From assembly GCA_023436885.1 (NCBI GenBank), contig JAEZHI010000015.1, positions 1 through 64,000 on the forward strand: a DNA stretch of 64,000 nucleotides. Reading direction: 5' to 3'. The position numbers and the translations under genes were made by a program. Source of the DNA: Pseudomonadota bacterium. GTDB taxonomy: Bacteria > Pseudomonadota > Alphaproteobacteria > Rhizobiales > Pleomorphomonadaceae. Position 1 is the stretch's first letter. The number at the start of each line of letters is the position of its first letter. Of this stretch, positions 51,796 through 60,530 are shown one piece after another. The notes under the pieces are model-generated. The model was given only the letters and a program-made list of their open reading frames with translations. It did no database searches and was not told where the DNA came from.

Positions 51796-54762
51796 ATGGG
51801 GAACGGACAAGTCATGACGCAACGGGCAGGCGAAGCGCTCATTGACCGCATATCCCTTATTCCGCCCAATGGCCCGGATGCTGCCATTGCTGCTTCGCTA
51901 CTGGATGATTGTCTGGCCGCCTCGGCCGGCGAAGCACTTGCCAGCCTGCTTGAAAAGGCTCCTAGAGGGCGACAGTTCCTGCTTGCTATGGCTTCCAACA
52001 GTGCGCATCTGCGCGAGGCGATCTTTCGCGATGGCGAGCGGCTCTGTCGCGTTCTTGGGAGCGACCCGGCCGTCCTGGTGGACGGTCTCATCGCCTCGCT
52101 ATCCGACCCCTTGCCCGACGAACAAGCGGTGCGCCGTCATCTCCGGCGCGTCAAAGCCGAAGCGGCCCTTGCCATCGCCCTGGCCGACATAGGGGGGCTC
52201 TGGGACGTCATGGAGGTGACGGGCGCTCTCACCCGGCTTGCCGACGCAAGTCTGTCCGCCGCCATACGGTTTCTGCTGCTTGAAGCGGATGCCGCCGGCA
52301 AGCTGAACTTGCCCGACCGGGCAAACCCGGAACGCGGGTCTGGCTGGATCGTTCTCGCCATGGGAAAGCAGGGCGCCTTCGAACTCAATTACTCCTCGGA
52401 CATCGATCTGATTGTCTTCTTCGATCCGGCCGTTGTGCCTTGCACCGACAAGGACGATCTGACGACCCTGTTCGTCCGTCTCACCAGACGCTTGGTCGCT
52501 ATTCTTCAGGAGAGAACCGCCGACGGATATGTTTTCCGCACCGACCTGCGCCTAAGGCCCGACGCCGGCGCGACCCCTGTGGCCATGTCGACCACGGCGG
52601 CGCTGATCTACTACGAGAGTGCCGGGCAAAATTGGGAACGGGCGGCGATGATCAAGGCGCGACCCGCTGCCGGAGACATAGCGGCGGGCGAGCGATTCCT
52701 GGCCGATCTCAGGCCTTATGTCTGGCGTAAGTATCTCGATTACGCCGCCATTCGCGACATTCATTCGATCAAGCGGCAGATTCACGCTCACAAGGGGCAT
52801 GGCGAAGTCGCGGTCGCCGGACACAACGTCAAGCTCGGCCGCGGTGGCATTCGCGAGATCGAATTTTTCGTCCAGACCCAGCAGCTTATTGCCGGCGGTC
52901 GCAATCCCGATCTGCGGGGGCGGCAGACGCTGGCCATGCTTGACGCTCTGGTCGCGCAAGGTTGGCTCGACGAACCGGCGCGCGATCTCCTGACGGAAGC
53001 CTACAAGTTCCTGCGCCGCGTAGAGCATCGCGTGCAGATGCTCAACGACGAGCAGACGCATACTCTACCTGAAGACGCTGAGGGGCTTGCCCGGGTCGCC
53101 CATCTCATGGGCTACGACGCTCCCGAAGTCTTTGCCTCGGATCTGAGAGAGCGCCTGGTTGCGGTCAGCGATCAGTATTCCGAGCTGTTCGAGGAAGAGG
53201 CTGATCTCTCTTCGCAGCATGGCAACATGGTTTTTACCGGCAACGACATCGATCCCGGCACGCTCGATACCTTCACGCGGCTTGGTTTTGCTCGACCCGA
53301 AGACGCCATTCGCATCGTCGCTTCCTGGCACTTCGGCCGATACCCGGCCATGCGGTCATCCCGCGCCCGTGAGCTCCTGACGGAGATTACACCTCGATTG
53401 ATTATCGCCTTTTCGGAAACGGAGGCGCCGGACGCCGCGCTGATCGCCTTCGATCACTTTTTGGCGCGTCTTCCGGCGGGCGTTCAACTGTTCTCGCTGC
53501 TCTCGTCCAACCAGTCGCTGATCACCCTTCTGGCCATGGTCATGGGCAACTCCCCTTATCTCTCCGAAACCGTTGCTCGTCGGCCGCACGTGGTCGACGC
53601 CTTGCTCGAACCGCAGTTCTTCGGCGCCTTGCCCGGTCGCGCCGAATTGACGCGGCGGCTCGATGCCTTTTGTGGCGAGGCGAGCAGTTATGAAGACATT
53701 CTCGACCGTGCTCGGATCTTTTCGCAGGAGCAGAAGTTCCTGATCGGTGTCCGCGTCATCACCGGTACGGCCGCCGCGCGCCAGCTCGGTCAGAGTTTCT
53801 CGCGCCTTGCCGATCTGTTGTTGGAGCGCGTGCTGAACGCCACAACGGCCGAGCTTGAACTCCAGCATGGCCGTATCCCCGGCGGTCGCGTTGCACTGAT
53901 TGCCATGGGCAAACTTGGCAGCGAAGAGCTGACCGCCGCTTCCGATCTCGATCTCATCCTTCTCTATGACCATGACCGAGACGCAGTGCAGAGCGATGGT
54001 CGCCGCCCCATCTCGCCCAACCAGTATTACGCCAGACTGACCCAGCGCCTGGTGACGGCAATTACCGCCCCGACTGCCGAAGGCACGCTCTACGATGTCG
54101 ACTTCCGACTGCGCCCTTCCGGGAATGCCGGGCCTCTCGCCACTCGCATTGATGCGTTCGAGCGCTATCAGCTGGAAGAGGCTTGGACCTGGGAGCACAT
54201 GGCGCTCACCCGGGCTCGTGTCGTGACGGCCACCGGCGGGCTTGGCGAGGAAGCGGAACGCGTCATTGCCGACACGCTGTGCCGGCAGCGGGATCCTCAG
54301 AAGATCCTTGGAGACGCCGCCGACATGCGGGCTCGCCTCGAACAGGAAAAGGGATCGACCGATATCTGGAACCTGAAGCGGGTGCCCGGCGGCTTGGTCG
54401 ACCTTGAGTTCATCGCCCAGACGCTGCGCCTCGTCAACGACTGGCACCAGCCTGCGCTTCGGCTGCGCAATACCGAGGCAATCCTTTTGTCCGCAGCCAC
54501 CCATGGCCTTCTGTCGCCGAATCACAGGGATGTGCTGTTGCCGGCCATCCGGTTGTTCGGCGACCTGACACAGGCCCAGCGCTTGACGCTGCCGGTGAAA
54601 GCTTCGGTGGCGGAAGCGCCGCGTGGCGTACACGACGTTCTCTGCCGCGTGGCTTCGGCCCCATCTCTTGGGCAACTCGAAGCTGAGTTGCGCGAGCGTC
54701 AGACAGCGGTTCGCGAAGCCTTCATCGAAATCGTCGGTCCGGTGGTTCGCCGTGCCGAATGA
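51796..54762 (+). CDS. glnE: Bifunctional glutamine synthetase adenylyltransferase/deadenylase
   Basis: A 988-residue enzyme that adenylylates glutamine synthetase (C-terminal half) and removes the AMP by phosphorolysis (N-terminal half) in response to PII, tuning nitrogen assimilation. Both nucleotidyltransferase sites are visible: first MGKQGAFELNYSSDIDLIVF near residue 200, second MGKLGSEELTAASDLDLILL near residue 705, each followed by an LRLRP or FRLRPSG strand. The start is chosen as ATG 51796 behind GGAG; ATG 51814 or 51769 are alternatives. It converges with the PleC-like kinase gene, leaving 45 bp between stops. Confidence 0.96.
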   Translation: MGNGQVMTQRAGEALIDRISLIPPNGPDAAIAASLLDDCLAASAGEALASLLEKAPRGRQFLLAMASNSAHLREAIFRDGERLCRVLGSDPAVLVDGLIASLSDPLPDEQAVRRHLRRVKAEAALAIALADIGGLWDVMEVTGALTRLADASLSAAIRFLLLEADAAGKLNLPDRANPERGSGWIVLAMGKQGAFELNYSSDIDLIVFFDPAVVPCTDKDDLTTLFVRLTRRLVAILQERTADGYVFRTDLRLRPDAGATPVAMSTTAALIYYESAGQNWERAAMIKARPAAGDIAAGERFLADLRPYVWRKYLDYAAIRDIHSIKRQIHAHKGHGEVAVAGHNVKLGRGGIREIEFFVQTQQLIAGGRNPDLRGRQTLAMLDALVAQGWLDEPARDLLTEAYKFLRRVEHRVQMLNDEQTHTLPEDAEGLARVAHLMGYDAPEVFASDLRERLVAVSDQYSELFEEEADLSSQHGNMVFTGNDIDPGTLDTFTRLGFARPEDAIRIVASWHFGRYPAMRSSRARELLTEITPRLIIAFSETEAPDAALIAFDHFLARLPAGVQLFSLLSSNQSLITLLAMVMGNSPYLSETVARRPHVVDALLEPQFFGALPGRAELTRRLDAFCGEASSYEDILDRARIFSQEQKFLIGVRVITGTAAARQLGQSFSRLADLLLERVLNATTAELELQHGRIPGGRVALIAMGKLGSEELTAASDLDLILLYDHDRDAVQSDGRRPISPNQYYARLTQRLVTAITAPTAEGTLYDVDFRLRPSGNAGPLATRIDAFERYQLEEAWTWEHMALTRARVVTATGGLGEEAERVIADTLCRQRDPQKILGDAADMRARLEQEKGSTDIWNLKRVPGGLVDLEFIAQTLRLVNDWHQPALRLRNTEAILLSAATHGLLSPNHRDVLLPAIRLFGDLTQAQRLTLPVKASVAEAPRGVHDVLCRVASAPSLGQLEAELRERQTAVREAFIEIVGPVVRRAE

Positions 54763-54807
54763 TGCAAGAGGGAACGCAGGACGATCGCCGCTCCCGCTGG
54801 CGTTGCC

Positions 54808-57255
54808 TTAGTGCACGGTCCGCCGCGGCTCGGTGAAGGCTTCAGGCGCGGCGACGACCCGAGGGTAGGCGGTGGCGGCTGCCGATCCCGATTGTGACGT
54901 CGCGACGGCTGCCGTTCCATCGCTGGCCGTCGGCGAGGCAATACGCGGCATCGAAATGGTGACCGTCGTTCCTGCACCCTCGACCGACTCGATCATCATC
55001 TGACCGCCATGCAGCGCCACCAGTGACTGGGCGATGGCAAGGCCGAGGCCGGAGCCAGGGTGCTTGCGGGTGAGCTGGTTTTCCACCTGCACGAAAGGCT
55101 TGGCGATCTGATCGAGCGAGGCGGCGGGAATGCCGATGCCCGTGTCGCTCACCGAGAACAGCACGTTGTCGCCCAACTGCCGCGTTCGCACCGTCACCGT
55201 GCCGGCCGCTGGGGTGAACTTCAGCGCGTTGGAGAGAAGGTTGAGCGCCACTTGCTTGACGGCGCGGCGGTCGGCGACCATTGGTTCGCCCGCCTCGAAG
55301 TCGGTGGCGAGAATGATCTGGCGCGTATCGGCCTGCGACGACATGATGCGCACGCACTCGCCGAGCACATCGTCGACGACCACGGACTCGAGCGCCAGGT
55401 TGACCCGGCCCGCCTCGATCTTGGACATGTCCAGAATGTCGGAAATGACATTCAGTAGATAGATGCCACTGTCGTGAATATCGCGGCAGTAGCCGGTGTA
55501 TTTGTCCGAGCCGAGATCGCCGAACATGCCGGACATCATGATGTCCGAGAAGCCGATGATGGCATTGAGCGGCGTCCGGAGTTCGTGGCTCATCGAAGCA
55601 AGGAATTCCGACTTTGCGCGGTTGGCGGCTTCGGCGCGTGCCTTTTCCTCGGCATATTTCTCGGCGAGTTCGACCAACTGCGTGGTCTGCAGCTGCATCT
55701 TGTGGCGGTGCTGGCGGAGGTCGGCGACGGTGGCCATCAACTGCCGTTCGCTCTCCAGAAGATTTTCCTCGTGGCGCTTCAGCTGGGTGATGTCGGTACC
55801 CACCGAGACGAACCCGCCGTCCTTGGTGCGCCGTTCGTTGATCTGAAGCCAGCGGCCGTCATCGAGGCGTGCTTCATAGGACCGCTCGCCGCCGGAGAGC
55901 GAATAACGCAACCCCTCGCTGGAAACCTTGGGCTGGCGGGCAGCCGCCATGACTTCGGCATAGGGCGTGCCGGGACGGGCAACGCTGTCCGGGAGTTGAT
56001 GCAGGCTCTGGTATTTCGAGTTGCACATGACCAGCCGATTTTCCGAGTCCCAGATGACGAAGGCTTCGGAAATTGTGTCAATGCCGTCACGCAGACGAAT
56101 GGCGGCGGTGGCGTTCTCTTCGGCCATCGTCTTCTGCTCGGTAACGTCGACGGTGATGCCTATGAGGTGTGGCGATCCATCGCGGTCGCGGACCACCTCG
56201 GCACGCATCCTGAGCCAGACCCACTCGCCGCCGGCGTGATGAATACGGAACTCGAGATCGACGGACTGTTGGCCGGTTTCCAGAACCTCCTTAGCAAGCT
56301 CGTAGAGATCCACATCATCGGGGTGGATCATGCTCTGCAGGTCATTGAAGCCCATCAGGTCGGAGTTGGGCTCCATGCCGAGGATAACGTACATCGACGG
56401 CGACCAGAACAACCTGCCGCGCGCCAGGTCCCAGTCCCAAAGGCCGCATCGGCCACGCCGAAGCGCCGTGTCGACGCGAGCCTGCGTCGCATTGTAGATG
56501 CGGTCGGCTTCGCGCGCGCGGCTCATCTGAGCGAAGAACGCGTAGACGACAGCAATCAGGATCAGCGATGTGCCGACGAACAGGACGGCGGTCATGGTGA
56601 CGTCGTGACGCCAGCCGACATAGACCTGAGTGAGAGGCTGGTAGATGGCTACGGTACCGCGGTCACCGGAGAGATTGCGAACCGTGGCTAGCGCCTCGGT
56701 GCCGTTTGAAAGTGTGACGTCCAGCACGCCGGCCCGTTTGCCGAACACCAGCATCGGTTGGTCAGCGCCGAACAGGTCTCCGATGAGGCCACTTCCCACG
56801 AAGGCGCCTTCAGGCGCTGTCGAGCGGATGGTACCGGAAGCGTCGGCGAACAGGATGACCCGGCCGTCACTGGTCGCCGAGGGAGGAAGGCTGTCGCGCA
56901 ATGCGGCGCGCATCACGCCTGAATAGCCGCCTTCAACCTTATCGAGTGATGGGTGGGTCGAGAGATCTGCATCGAGCGCTTCGGCGAGCAGCGCCATCAT
57001 GTCCGACGCGGAGCGATAGGTATCGGTTCGCTGCTGGAGCAGGTTCGAGATGTGGAAGACGCCGCCTACCAGCAGGAAGGCGCAGATCAATACCGGGATC
57101 GAACGACGGAAAAGCGGCTCGGCCTGAAGAAGGCGAAGATAGGAGGGACGGACCAGCAGTCCGGCGTGTCCCTTAAGGATGCTTTCCGTGTTCGCGTCGC
57201 CAAAAAAGCGCGTTCTCCACGTTCCAGCGCCTCTCCCGAGGTCGTTGCCCGCCAT
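54808..57255 (-). CDS. pleC: Multi-PAS sensor histidine kinase, PleC-like
   Basis: An 815-residue membrane kinase. Transmembrane helices at about 50-70 and 230-255 flank a periplasmic sensor; PAS domain 1 is about 275-390 (RCGLWDWDLARGRLFWSPSM to ITVDVTEQK), PAS domain 2 about 395-510; HisKA carries His in LASMSHELRTPLNAIIGFSD; the ATPase domain shows LNLLSNALKFT, VSDTGIGIP and GSGLGLAIAQS. The twin-PAS layout and placement beside glnE match PleC, the DivK phosphatase/kinase of the asymmetric-division pathway, in Sinorhizobium and relatives (recalled synteny). The ATG at 57253-57255 follows GGGGCAA. Confidence 0.75.
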   Translation of the reverse strand: MAGNDLGRGAGTWRTRFFGDANTESILKGHAGLLVRPSYLRLLQAEPLFRRSIPVLICAFLLVGGVFHISNLLQQRTDTYRSASDMMALLAEALDADLSTHPSLDKVEGGYSGVMRAALRDSLPPSATSDGRVILFADASGTIRSTAPEGAFVGSGLIGDLFGADQPMLVFGKRAGVLDVTLSNGTEALATVRNLSGDRGTVAIYQPLTQVYVGWRHDVTMTAVLFVGTSLILIAVVYAFFAQMSRAREADRIYNATQARVDTALRRGRCGLWDWDLARGRLFWSPSMYVILGMEPNSDLMGFNDLQSMIHPDDVDLYELAKEVLETGQQSVDLEFRIHHAGGEWVWLRMRAEVVRDRDGSPHLIGITVDVTEQKTMAEENATAAIRLRDGIDTISEAFVIWDSENRLVMCNSKYQSLHQLPDSVARPGTPYAEVMAAARQPKVSSEGLRYSLSGGERSYEARLDDGRWLQINERRTKDGGFVSVGTDITQLKRHEENLLESERQLMATVADLRQHRHKMQLQTTQLVELAEKYAEEKARAEAANRAKSEFLASMSHELRTPLNAIIGFSDIMMSGMFGDLGSDKYTGYCRDIHDSGIYLLNVISDILDMSKIEAGRVNLALESVVVDDVLGECVRIMSSQADTRQIILATDFEAGEPMVADRRAVKQVALNLLSNALKFTPAAGTVTVRTRQLGDNVLFSVSDTGIGIPAASLDQIAKPFVQVENQLTRKHPGSGLGLAIAQSLVALHGGQMMIESVEGAGTTVTISMPRIASPTASDGTAAVATSQSGSAAATAYPRVVAAPEAFTEPRRTVH

Positions 57256-57347
57256 GTCGTTGCCCCGCCGCCGAATGTTTTTGGGGAACGCGAAACACCC
57301 CCGAATCAGGGCCAGTTTGAATCAACGAGAATCACTCTGTCCATAGG

Positions 57348-57362
57348 TTAACGAGCGTTGAA
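57348..57362 (-). promoter_or_regulatory. Possible CtrA half-site pair upstream of pleC
   Basis: TTAA, 7 nt, TGAA lies 93 bp upstream of the pleC start; one mismatch to TTAA-N7-TTAA. Sequence match only. Confidence 0.3.
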
Positions 57363-57531
57363 TCTTCTTTTTGAATCGGCGCGGGCGAATGCAGGCCGGT
57401 GTGACATTCCTGCCGAATCAGGGGGCTCAATTCGGCGTCAAAAAGAGGCTTCAGCCCTGCATTGTTCTTCCCCGTCTTACCTTTCAAAGGCCGGCGGGGA
57501 AGAGTGTTGGCGTCGAATGCACTCGCAGCGA

Positions 57532-60177
57532 TCAAGCGAGTGTCCGCTCCAGAATGTCGGCAACGTCGCGCGAGAGCTGGGGCTTGATCTGGATGGATCG
57601 AAGAGCTGTTTCCGCTTGTGCCCGACGCTTGGGCTCGTAGGAACGCCAGGAACGGAAGGTGACGAGCAGTCTGGCGGCGAGCTGCGGATTGGCAGTGTCG
57701 AGACGCGAAATGACATCGGCAACGAAGCCGAACCCCTTGCCATCGGCACGACCGAACTGCGTGGGGTTCGATGTCGAGAACGCACCGATCAGTGCACGAA
57801 CGCGATTGGGGTTGCCAAACGAGAACGCCGGATGGTGCGTCAGCTTCATTACCTTGTCGAGGGTGCCCGGCAGCGGTGCCGAGGCCTGCGCCGAAAGCCA
57901 TTTGTCGACGACGAGCGGCACGTTGCCGAAGCGATCGAAGAAGGTGGCGAGGGCGGCATCGGCTTCGGCGTCACCACGATGCACGAGGATCGTCAGCGCC
58001 GCCATGCGGTCGGTCATGTTGGTCGCCGTTTCGAAGTGATGGCGAACCAGCGCCATCGTATCCGCCGCGCCGGTGATGGACAGCAGGTCGAGGGCGGTGT
58101 TGGTAAGCGACCTCCGGCCCGATCCGGCTGCGTCCGGTACGTATGGCTGCCCGGCCGCTGCCTTGTCGGTTTCGATAATCGCCTTGAGACGGGATTCGAG
58201 CCGGTTGGCGATGGTCCGCCGATAGGCCTGATGGGCGGACGCCACGGCGTCGGGATCAACGTTCTCGGCAACCTCACGGGCGACGTCGTTTTCGCTGGGA
58301 ACAGCGATGAGCAGCGCCTTGAAGGCGGCGTCCAGGGAGGGGTCGCTCAGAAGCGAGCCGAGGGCATCGATGGGAGCCGTCTCGAACGTTGGCGCCTGGC
58401 CGGCTCGCACCTGCTGTGTGGCCTTCACCAATGCTGTCATGGCCAGCGTGGTGCCGGCCTGCCAGCGGTTGAAACTGTCGCTGTCGTTGGCGAGCAAGAA
58501 GATCAGGTCCGCCGACGAAAGCGACTGGCGCACCTTGACTGGTGCCGAGAAGCCGCGGAACAGCGACGGCACCGGCCGGGATGGCAGGCCCTCGAAGACG
58601 ACGGTATGCGACGACTTCGTCAGGACAAGCGTGTCGCCATTCACCTCAAGCCCGTTGATGGCGGAAGGTTGCATGTCCTTGCCGTCAGGTCCGACGAGGC
58701 CGAAGCGAACCGGAATGACGCGCGGCTTCTTTGTCTGCTGGCCGGGAGTTGCCGGCGTCTCCTGCGTCAAGGTCAAGGTATAGCGGTGTGCGGCTTCGTC
58801 CCAGCTCTCGTCTACGGTGACGGTCGGCGTGCCGGCCTCGCGATACCAGACCATGAAGGGCTCTAGATCGCGCCCGGAGGCTTCGGCAAAGCAGGCGATG
58901 AACTGCTCGACCGTCGCAGCTTCGCCGTCATGGCGCGTGAAATAAAGGTCCATGCCGCTTGCAAAGGCCTTGTCGCCGATCAGCGTCTTCAGCATGCGGA
59001 TGACTTCGGCGCCCTTTTCGTAAACGGTCGCCGTGTAGAAGTTGTTGATTTCCTTATACTGCTCGGGCCGTACCGGATGGGCGAGCGGGCCGCCGTCCTC
59101 TGGGAACTGCTGGCTTCTGAGCAGACGGACGTCCGAGATACGCTTCACGGCACGCGAGCGCATGTCCGACGAGAATTCCTGGTCGCGGAAGACGGTGAGG
59201 CCTTCCTTCAGACAGAGCTGGAACCAGTCGCGGCAGGTGATGCGATCGCCGGTCCAGTTGTGGAAATACTCGTGGGCGATCACCGCCTCGATGCCGGCAT
59301 AGTCGGTGTCGGTCGCGATCTCCGGATCGGCGAGCACATACTTGTCGTTGAAGATATTGAGGCCCTTGTTCTCCATGGCGCCCATGTTGAAGTCGGATAC
59401 GGCGACGACATTGAAGACGTCGAGATCGTATTCGCGGCCGAACACGTCCTCGTCCCACTTCATGGAGCGCTTGAGCGAATCCATGGCGTAGGCGGCTTTC
59501 GGCGCATTGCCTCTTTCGACATAGACGGCGAGCTTGACCTTACGGCCGCTCATCGTCGTGAACTCATCCTCGAAAGCGTCGAGGTCACCGGCGACCAGGG
59601 CAAACAGGTAGCTCGGCTTCGGCCACGGATCGTGCCAGACGGCGAAATGGCGGCCGTCATCGAGGTCGCCCGAGGACACGGGGTTGCCGTTGGAGAGCAG
59701 GATCGGCGCTTCACTCTTCGGCGCAGTCATCTTGACGGTGAAGACGGAGAGCACGTCCGGTCGGTCATAATAATAAGTGATGCGGCGGAACCCTTCGGCC
59801 TCGCACTGTGTGCACCAGTTGCCGGACGAGCGATAGAGGCCTGTCAGCTTCGTATTGGCTGCCGGATCGAGGCGCGTCGTCATTTCCAGACGGAAGCTCG
59901 AGGACGGCGGCGCCTTGATGGTGAGGCTTTCCGGGCTGGCTTCGTATTCGGAAGCGGACAGCTCGCGACCATCGATCGCAACGCGAACCAGTGTCAGCTC
60001 ATCGCCGACAAGCACCAACGGCTCGCCAGCGATGCCGGCGCGGGGCGAGATGGTGAGGGTCGCCATGACCACCGTCCTCGCCGTGGTCAGATCGAAGTCG
60101 AGCTCGACCTTGTCGATGGCATAAGGGGTGGGCCGATAGTCGGCGAGGCGGATAACGGGGGAGGTTTCCTGGGACAC
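57532..60177 (-). CDS. pepN: Aminopeptidase N (M1 family)
   Basis: An 881-residue zinc aminopeptidase that removes N-terminal residues from peptides in the cytoplasm. The exopeptidase motif is FNMGAMENKGLN; the zinc site is HEYFHNWTGDRITCRDWF with the third ligand Glu 18 residues on (LKEGLTVFRDQEF). The C-terminal helical repeat domain is complete. Length agrees with E. coli PepN (870). I chose GTG 60177: the family N-terminus aligns with ETSPVIRLADYRPTPYAID, while the upstream frame to 60354 runs through the trp promoter region. It is upstream of pleC on the same strand (276 bp gap) and divergent from the trp leader. Confidence 0.94.
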   Translation of the reverse strand: MSQETSPVIRLADYRPTPYAIDKVELDFDLTTARTVVMATLTISPRAGIAGEPLVLVGDELTLVRVAIDGRELSASEYEASPESLTIKAPPSSSFRLEMTTRLDPAANTKLTGLYRSSGNWCTQCEAEGFRRITYYYDRPDVLSVFTVKMTAPKSEAPILLSNGNPVSSGDLDDGRHFAVWHDPWPKPSYLFALVAGDLDAFEDEFTTMSGRKVKLAVYVERGNAPKAAYAMDSLKRSMKWDEDVFGREYDLDVFNVVAVSDFNMGAMENKGLNIFNDKYVLADPEIATDTDYAGIEAVIAHEYFHNWTGDRITCRDWFQLCLKEGLTVFRDQEFSSDMRSRAVKRISDVRLLRSQQFPEDGGPLAHPVRPEQYKEINNFYTATVYEKGAEVIRMLKTLIGDKAFASGMDLYFTRHDGEAATVEQFIACFAEASGRDLEPFMVWYREAGTPTVTVDESWDEAAHRYTLTLTQETPATPGQQTKKPRVIPVRFGLVGPDGKDMQPSAINGLEVNGDTLVLTKSSHTVVFEGLPSRPVPSLFRGFSAPVKVRQSLSSADLIFLLANDSDSFNRWQAGTTLAMTALVKATQQVRAGQAPTFETAPIDALGSLLSDPSLDAAFKALLIAVPSENDVAREVAENVDPDAVASAHQAYRRTIANRLESRLKAIIETDKAAAGQPYVPDAAGSGRRSLTNTALDLLSITGAADTMALVRHHFETATNMTDRMAALTILVHRGDAEADAALATFFDRFGNVPLVVDKWLSAQASAPLPGTLDKVMKLTHHPAFSFGNPNRVRALIGAFSTSNPTQFGRADGKGFGFVADVISRLDTANPQLAARLLVTFRSWRSYEPKRRAQAETALRSIQIKPQLSRDVADILERTLA

Positions 60178-60276
60178 GGGGTGCAACCTATCTGCAAGTA
60201 TCCGGCGCGAGGCGCCAAAATCGGGTGGCCGGTGAAGACCGACGATGCAAGGGTTGTAAGGTCGATCAGGGCAAAT

Positions 60277-60292
60277 GCAAACTGCTGTTTGC
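60277..60292. promoter_or_regulatory. Inverted repeat between pepN and the trp leader
   Basis: GCAAACTGCTGTTTGC: perfect 6-bp arms and 4-nt loop, in the divergent promoter region about 60 bp before the trp leader peptide. Possible operator for either gene. Confidence 0.35.
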
Positions 60293-60352
60293 GAATGTGT
60301 CGCGATGTTGATCACCTTTACAAGCAGCCGAGCTTCGCCTATGGGAGAGGTC

Positions 60353-60403
60353 ATGAACAGTTTTGTCGCTCTGAACGCTTCGTGGTGGTGGCGCTTCTCT
60401 TGA
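60353..60403 (+). CDS. trpL: trp leader peptide (TrpL)
   Basis: A 16-codon leader, MNSFVALNASWWWRFS, with three consecutive Trp codons (60383-60391), preceded by the ribosome site GGGAGAGG. It is followed by an RNA region ending in a terminator hairpin before trpE(G): ribosome stalling on the Trp codons when charged tRNA-Trp is scarce should favour antitermination. The same design is established for trpE(G) of Sinorhizobium meliloti and its relatives. An upstream in-frame ATG (60341) would add four residues but lacks the ribosome site. Confidence 0.92.
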   Translation: MNSFVALNASWWWRFS

Positions 60404-60448
60404 AGAGAGCGGCCGACGCGGTGTGTCCAGATGGGACGAAATGAGCGA

Positions 60449-60481
60449 GGGCTGCTCCGGGAGACCGGACCGGCCCTTTTT
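60449..60481 (+). terminator. trp attenuator terminator
   Basis: GGGCTG at 60449-60454 pairs with CGGCCC at 60471-60476, extended inwards by TCCGG/CCGGA around a GAGA loop, then TTTTT. It lies 46 nt after the leader stop and 50 nt before trpE(G), as an attenuator should. Confidence 0.88.
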
Positions 60482-60530
60482 GTTTGAGGTGTCCGAGCGG
60501 TCTTCCTGAGTAGCCAAAGGGGAGATTGCG

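Noticed and set aside
57358..58866. 502-codon plus-strand frame opposite the 3' end of pepN
   Set aside because: Antisense shadow with Arg/Gly-rich composition.
58930..60444. 504-codon plus-strand frame opposite pepN
   Set aside because: Antisense to a complete, motif-bearing pepN; such frames arise from the third-position GC bias.
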